64,000 nucleotides of DNA from Balanoglossus misakiensis (Eukaryota > Hemichordata), in contig CM082597.2 of assembly GCA_040954595.2 (NCBI GenBank), positions 9,362,001 through 9,426,000 on the forward strand, written 5' to 3'. The notes below the pieces were generated by a model. The model was given only the letters and a program-made list of their open reading frames with translations. It did no database searches and had not been told where the DNA came from. The translations under genes were made by a program, and so were the position numbers. Positions 59,276-64,000 of the stretch are shown here, piece by piece; within the stretch, counting starts at the first letter, position 1; each line of letters starts with the position of its first letter.

Positions 59276-61165
59276 AGCATCTATATTGGATGAATGCTAC
59301 CTCGCCAAAATTTTGGGATGTGGTAATTCTGATAAAGAACTAAGTAAAGCTGGTCCTCACCGGATAGAAAAAATTATAGAATCCAGTAAACGCAGACATG
59401 ATCATTTACACATTGATCTGCAAAATAAACTTGATGCTGATAAATCTTTGACAATACTATGCCATAGAAATTGTGTTTCTTCATACACCTCATCATACCA
59501 TATCAATCGCCACCTGAAACGCACTGGGACAACAAGTTCGTCCAGTGAGCCCCCACTGAAAAGATATACACGTCAATCAGATAGCAGTAAAGTGTTTGAT
59601 TTTCGTGAACACTGTCTATTCTGTGGTGAAATTTGCGCCATACATGCACACCCACGCAACCCAACTAGATGGCGAAAAGCTTTTCTTTGTAGAACAGCAG
59701 ATCGTCCTGGCAAACAGTCATTTAAAGATACGATTTTAGATGTGTGTAAATCTCGTCAAGATGAGAGGGCAGAACAAGTAGAAGTGCGACTTCAGGGGGA
59801 AATCAGTGACCTGCATGCTGCAGATGCTCGTTACCATGATGACTGTAGGAAAAACTTCATGGCAATACGTTCTGTTGCATTTGCTTCGAAAGAACCTGAT
59901 GATCAGACAAAGGACTTTGCATTTGAAGCTGTCACAAATGATATGAGATCAGATGTCTGACATGTATGGACCTCTGTGGAGATACACAATTCTTACATAG
60001 AGCATGGTGGAACTTGTTTGTCTAGAAGCAAGCTTATCAAACAATTAACCAAGGTCTTCAATGAAGAACTTGTGGTATTGTCATCCCCAGGGCTTGCAAA
60101 TATCCTCCTGTTTCGCAACAGAGCCTCTGACTTGTTGAGAATAGAGGAGCTTGAAGAGGAAGATACGTTTATTGACATTGTTGCAAAACAGATTGTGAGA
60201 GAATGTAAGGAAGTGTGCCCGGATCAAAATAGGTATAATACCCGAATTAACAAAGCTATCGCTATAGAGGAAGCAAGTTCTACTTTACTTTCTATATTGT
60301 CCAATCTGTCAGAGAAACTCAGTCGCATTCTTCCTGCTATTCTCATAGGAAACATGTTTACAGGTATTCTCAGAAATACACCATCCTCTCTCCAGGTTGC
60401 ACTAGGTGTTCAAATTAGAGAAAAAAAACAAAATTGAAAGTTTGTACGAGTATGGGATATCATGTTCGTATGATGAGGTATTGAGGTTTAAGGCCTCTGC
60501 TGCTGCTGCAGCAGCTGAAGATGTGAACAGCAATCTACAATCAATATCGGATTCGAGTGTAGGGTTGATTCAGGCAGTGGCTGATAATTTTGATGCCAAT
60601 ATTTCCTCCCAGAATGGTCTCCGATCAACACATGCATTAGCATTGCTTGTGACTCAAGAAAAATGAATTGTTCACAATACAGACAGTAGCAGAGAGACTG
60701 TAAAGCACATAAAGAAAGAAGAAATGCGAAAACAGGTGGTTTCAGACATGGAAGTCAAGCGTTATGAGGGTCCAAAGAAGCCACGCATGACAGTGGGTGA
60801 CATTAATAAATCTGTACTGCCATTGAAGATATTAGCAGAACAAGCAGTAATGTATACTAGAGCAAAGGAGCTAGATTTTGAATTTCTGAAGTCTGTAACT
60901 GGAATACCAAGAACTCCAGAATTTGGAGGTTTTAACACAAGACTAGCACGTGAGGAAGGTCAGAGACTCAAACCAGCAACACAGGCAATGTACACCCAAC
61001 TGATAGACATGGTACCCTCACATCCAGATACCATGATGACTGCCATGTCTGAGGCTCAGAGACTGACAGTTCAGTGTGGACAAACATACACAGTGTTCAC
61101 AGCAGATCAGCAACTGCACCGTGTAATGGTAAATGTTTTGTTGGTGCATCCACAGTTGTTCCCTA

Positions 61166-62596
61166 AGGGAGCCGTCATTATTTATGGCCTGGGGGGGTCG
61201 GAGGAATCAAGGGGGGGGGGGGGGGGTTCTCAAAAATTGGAAGGCTGCAGGGGGGTTTCTCAAAAATTGTAGATGAAGAGGGGGGGGTCACTCATTTTTG
61301 GGAAATGTATCAAAGTTTTTCAACTGAAAGATTTAGTTGTGTGCTGTGCAAGTGCTGCAGCGCTCCGCGACCTCTGGTCGCGGAACACCAGAGTGTCCAC
61401 ACTGCACTATCAAAGTATTTTTCCCAAAATTTGCTGATAAAGTGAAGATGACAGTGGTGACGATATAGTACCTGTACAGTCATTTCCAACAGTTGTTACA
61501 AGAGGGGGAAGGACAGCCGGATCATGGCGGAATGCTCCCAGCAGATACCTATATTAGCACATAGAACTGAACTACCTGAACTGTTGTTAATTCACAGAAA
61601 TATATTTTCACCAACAAAGTTTGATAATCATTTTGACTTTTAACGATGCCTGTCCAAATTACACAATGCTACTTGATGGTTACTGGTTATGGGTGAGTTT
61701 TTACGGTAATCATTATTTAGTTGTGACTTTGAGATTGTTTTGTTGTTTCACCCTTTTCAATCCATCATGATGCAACTGATGATCACCTACAATATAGCAG
61801 GGTGAACCTGGAGTTGAAAGGTCTTTTACTACACTACTGTAATAGTGAACACCTATTGCCTGGCCATGAGGGCCATAGCGGCCGTTTATTACACCCGAGG
61901 GGCTGTGAGTTACCAGAATCATATGCAATTATATTATACCAGTATATTGATGGTGTAAATCACGCTATTTGATTGGTCAACACACGACACGTGACCGTGA
62001 TATATTAGCCATATACCACAGTCATATATCATAGTCAAAGAAAATGCCTTTTTAAAATGTTTTATGCAAAGTTTCAATATACTGGCATAATATAATAGCA
62101 ATAAAACACCCCCAGCCATGGTATACCACTCGATTTTGACCAGTACAACTCCATATACGCACTCGCTATCGCTCGTGCGTATATGTTGTGAACTGGTCAA
62201 AATCTCGTGGTATACCATGGCTGGGGGTGTTTTATTGCTTAAATAGCGTATGATTCTGGTAACTCACAGTCACGAGGGGGTAAAAACGGCTGCTATGGCC
62301 CGAATATAGGCCAATAATAGCATATGATTCTGGTAACTCACAGCCCCTCGGGTGTAATAAACGGCCGCTATGGCCCTCATGGCCAGGCAATAGGTGTTCA
62401 ATACAGATACATGTATTGATATGTAGTTGTTCCGGTTTTAGGGGGGCCAGTCGAAATTTCTGTGTTGGAAGGGGGGGGGGGTTCTCAAAATCTGCATGCT
62501 TGGCAGGGGGGGTTTCTCAAAATGTTGGAGTTTCTAGTGTAATTCCTCCGACCCCCCCCCCCCCCCCCACCAGGCCGTAAATAATGACGGCTCCCT
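61166..62596. mobile_element. 1.4-kb inverted-repeat element inserted in the pseudogene
   Basis: Mirror ends begin AGGGAGCCGTCATTATTTAT, with GGCC then a G-run and TCGGAGGAAT just inside. The host coding sequence on the left ends at TTGTTCCCTA and on the right resumes with TTGTTCCTA, a near-perfect ~9-bp target duplication. Removing one copy rejoins LFP to LGGMYMLMSF in frame. Long G and C runs lie inside each end. There is no transposase. It contains a nested palindromic element (61846-62400). Confidence 0.85.
61846..62400. repeat. Nested palindromes inside the 1.4-kb element
   Basis: The outer arms are 61846-61925 and 62318-62400 (TGAACACCTATTGCCTGGCC ... GAATCATATGC and its mirror). An inner hairpin at 62099-62238 (GCAATAAAACACCCCCAGCC ... 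mirror) has arms of about 50-60 nt with a CGCTATCGCTCG loop region. A partial extra copy of the arm (GTATGATTCTGGTAACTCAC) lies at about 62248-62270. No coding capacity. Confidence 0.85.
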
Positions 62597-63218
62597 AACT
62601 TTGTTCCTAGGCTGGGAGGCATGTACATGCTGATGAGCTTTGTAGGATGCATTGGTGTATTGATGGCAAACAGTGGTCTTGAAGATGTGTTAAAGGCTGC
62701 GTTTGGAGGGGTAGCTCGTATGCTTACTGGAAAGAACAGAATGTAAGAGCCCTGCGTATGGTGCGTGAAGAAGTCTTATGCAATGTCATACAACAAGTTG
62801 ACAGCTATGATGATCTGCTGTTTCAATTAGAGGGTATATTTTGCAACTGCTATAGGATGAACAGGTGTCGGAATAGATGGACCCAAGATGTTTCAGAATC
62901 AAGTGATGAGGATGATGTGGCAGATGGTGCTGAAGACGATAATGAAGAAGACATTATCCTTCACTAGTATTGACCATTCTGATACTGGAGGTTTTTACAT
63001 TCTAAAGCTTCTACGACAGGGTATTGGACAATCCTTACTGGATTGGATTCATAATATAAATTAGGAGTTATCTAATTTAAAGAATTGTTTGTGATTAATG
63101 GATTAGAAATGAGTGATGTCTGCTGATTATCTGTCTGGGTAAACTTTGTTGATACCATTATGGCTGTTCCATTTACAGCGATTTCTAGTTAGAGGAGTTA
63201 GACAATTCGATCTTTGGG

Positions 63219-63222
63219 GGGA

Positions 63223-63256
<34 letters not shown>

Positions 63257-63271
63257 GGGGGGGGGGGGGTC
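63219..63271. repeat. Poly-T/poly-G homopolymer tract
   Basis: A run of over 25 T followed by over 10 G, with a C10-A9 tract at about 63405-63425 as an imperfect mirror. Assembly accuracy is doubtful here. Confidence 0.85.
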
Positions 63272-63465
63272 AGAATTTAAAAAAAATACAAGTTTGAAAG
63301 GCATCACCTGTAATAAAAAAGATGCAAAAATGTTGATGTTATACCATTTTCTATAAACAATATTCGCAATCAAGGTAAGCAGAATTGTTTTTGTCAACTG
63401 ATCTCCCCCCCCCCCAAAAAAAACAAAACAAAAAAACTATCAAATGGTTGGTGGCCATCTTGGTG

Positions 63466-63590
63466 GCTAGTTATACTTTGCGAAACAACGAAACAGCGAA
63501 ACGAAACAGCGAAACGACGAAACCATTATTAAAATAGGGGCCAGTCATCAAGACGGTGGCGTATTATTATTTTAAAAGTTTCCAAATAAG
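63466..63590. repeat. Sequence shared with 52046-52850 ends
   Basis: GGCTAGTTATACTTTGCGAA with GAAACAGCGAAAC repeats is followed by AATAGGGGCCAGTCATCAAG. Both end sequences of the 52046-52850 unit are thus present, brought close together. It may be an internally deleted copy. Confidence 0.55.
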
Positions 63591-63598
63591 TTCCCGGT

Positions 63599-64000
63599 CT
63601 GCGGCCTGGTACTAGTGGTTGCGCGCCAAAAAAGAATCCCGCCCCAAAAGGTCAATGTACGAGTATATTCACAGGGCTAAGGATTAGTTGAAACAAAGCA
63701 GTAGTGTCCGTAAGCTTTCGAGGGTCAAACACTGATGGGGGGTAAGAGTAGTAGTTATATATAGAAACACATGTAACTCACACAACACAGTATCATTGTC
63801 GAAATTTCTTTATTATCTTAATTGCAATTCATGCCTCCCCGCCTTGTGGTATTTAAGGAAATAGTGACAGTTGCTGCCGCATTTTGAGGTTTCGATCTTT
63901 TGTGGTTTCGTTGTGTGCGCGCGCGTATATTCACAGTTTGGCATGAATCGTTTGCGCGCACAAGACGTCGACTCTACCACTACATAGTACCAGGCCGCAG
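63599..64000. mobile_element. Inverted-repeat element reaching the window edge
   Basis: CTGCGGCCTGGTACTA at 63599-63614 is mirrored by TAGTACCAGGCCGCAG at 63985-64000. GTGGT words and GCGCGC stretches are also placed symmetrically inside. If the window edge is the element edge, it is a 402-bp MITE-like unit; it could continue beyond 64000. Confidence 0.65.

Larger units (their letters stand above)
59286..62967 (+). pseudogene. Uncharacterised multi-copy-type gene, broken by stops, frameshifts and an insertion
   Basis: The open segments are 59286-59957, 59976-60437, 60406-60663, 60724-61165 and, beyond an inserted element, 62605-62967. The N-terminal part has Cys/His pairs that look zinc-binding (CHRNC, HCLFCGEIC, HDDCRKNF). 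The middle has SSPGLANILLFRNRAS and DNFDANISSQNGLRSTHALALL. Later come RYEGPKKPRM and, after the insertion, GGMYMLMSFVGCIGVLMANSG. Damage includes TGA at 59958-59960 and 60664-60666 within otherwise continuous frames, a frameshift near 60415, the 1.4-kb insertion at 61166, and a frame change near 62745. I do not know its function. Its style resembles expanded, possibly transposon-borne, families in invertebrate genomes. Confidence 0.7.

Overview
This window is repeat-rich animal nuclear DNA. Genes are split by many GT-AG introns, there is no bacterial-style gene packing, AATAAA poly(A) signals follow several genes, and the intergenic and intronic space is filled with retrotransposons, DNA transposons, foldback elements, minisatellites and microsatellites. 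Domain content (GMC oxidoreductases, an XK-related scramblase, a HYR/sushi/GCC2-GCC3/EGF membrane protein, BEL/Pao, L1-Tx1-like LINEs) fits a marine invertebrate, perhaps an invertebrate deuterostome such as a lancelet or acorn worm. That placement is inference only.

Layout. 1-12.1 kb: two tandem GMC-family flavoenzyme genes on the + strand. The first is present only as its 3' half (seven exons). The second is complete (15 exons, 547 residues) and joins in frame throughout. 12.7 kb: an orphan signal-peptide exon. 13.1-35.2 kb: a mobile-element block. It holds a MITE-like element, a decayed BEL/Pao element broken by a 1-kb foldback, about 60 copies of a 74-bp satellite interrupted by a second copy of the BEL tail, and two copies of one L1/Tx1-like LINE, both lying in a TCA microsatellite. 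35.5-47.6 kb: a multi-exon type I membrane receptor-like gene (HYR, sushi, furin-like site, four GCC2/GCC3 cysteine-rich modules, two EGFs, TM, acidic tail). One of its introns holds a complete 4.6-kb DNA transposon with an intact three-exon transposase candidate. 49.3-52 kb: a palindromic foldback and a second, 5'-truncated LINE. 53 kb, minus strand: the last exon of an XK-related (XKR) gene. 54-64 kb: dispersed repeats, an AT-rich block, and a decayed copy of an uncharacterised multi-copy gene split by a 1.4-kb inverted-repeat element that itself contains two nested palindromes. The window ends inside or at the edge of another inverted-repeat element.

Functionally, host genes are few: the GMC pair (FAD-dependent alcohol/choline-type oxidation), the receptor-like protein and the scramblase. 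They show no sign of acting together. The most novel item is the autonomous DNA transposon at 41056-45643. The best-supported structural curiosities are the nested insertions, the 74-bp satellite with its dimeric higher-order repeat, and the LINE/microsatellite association.
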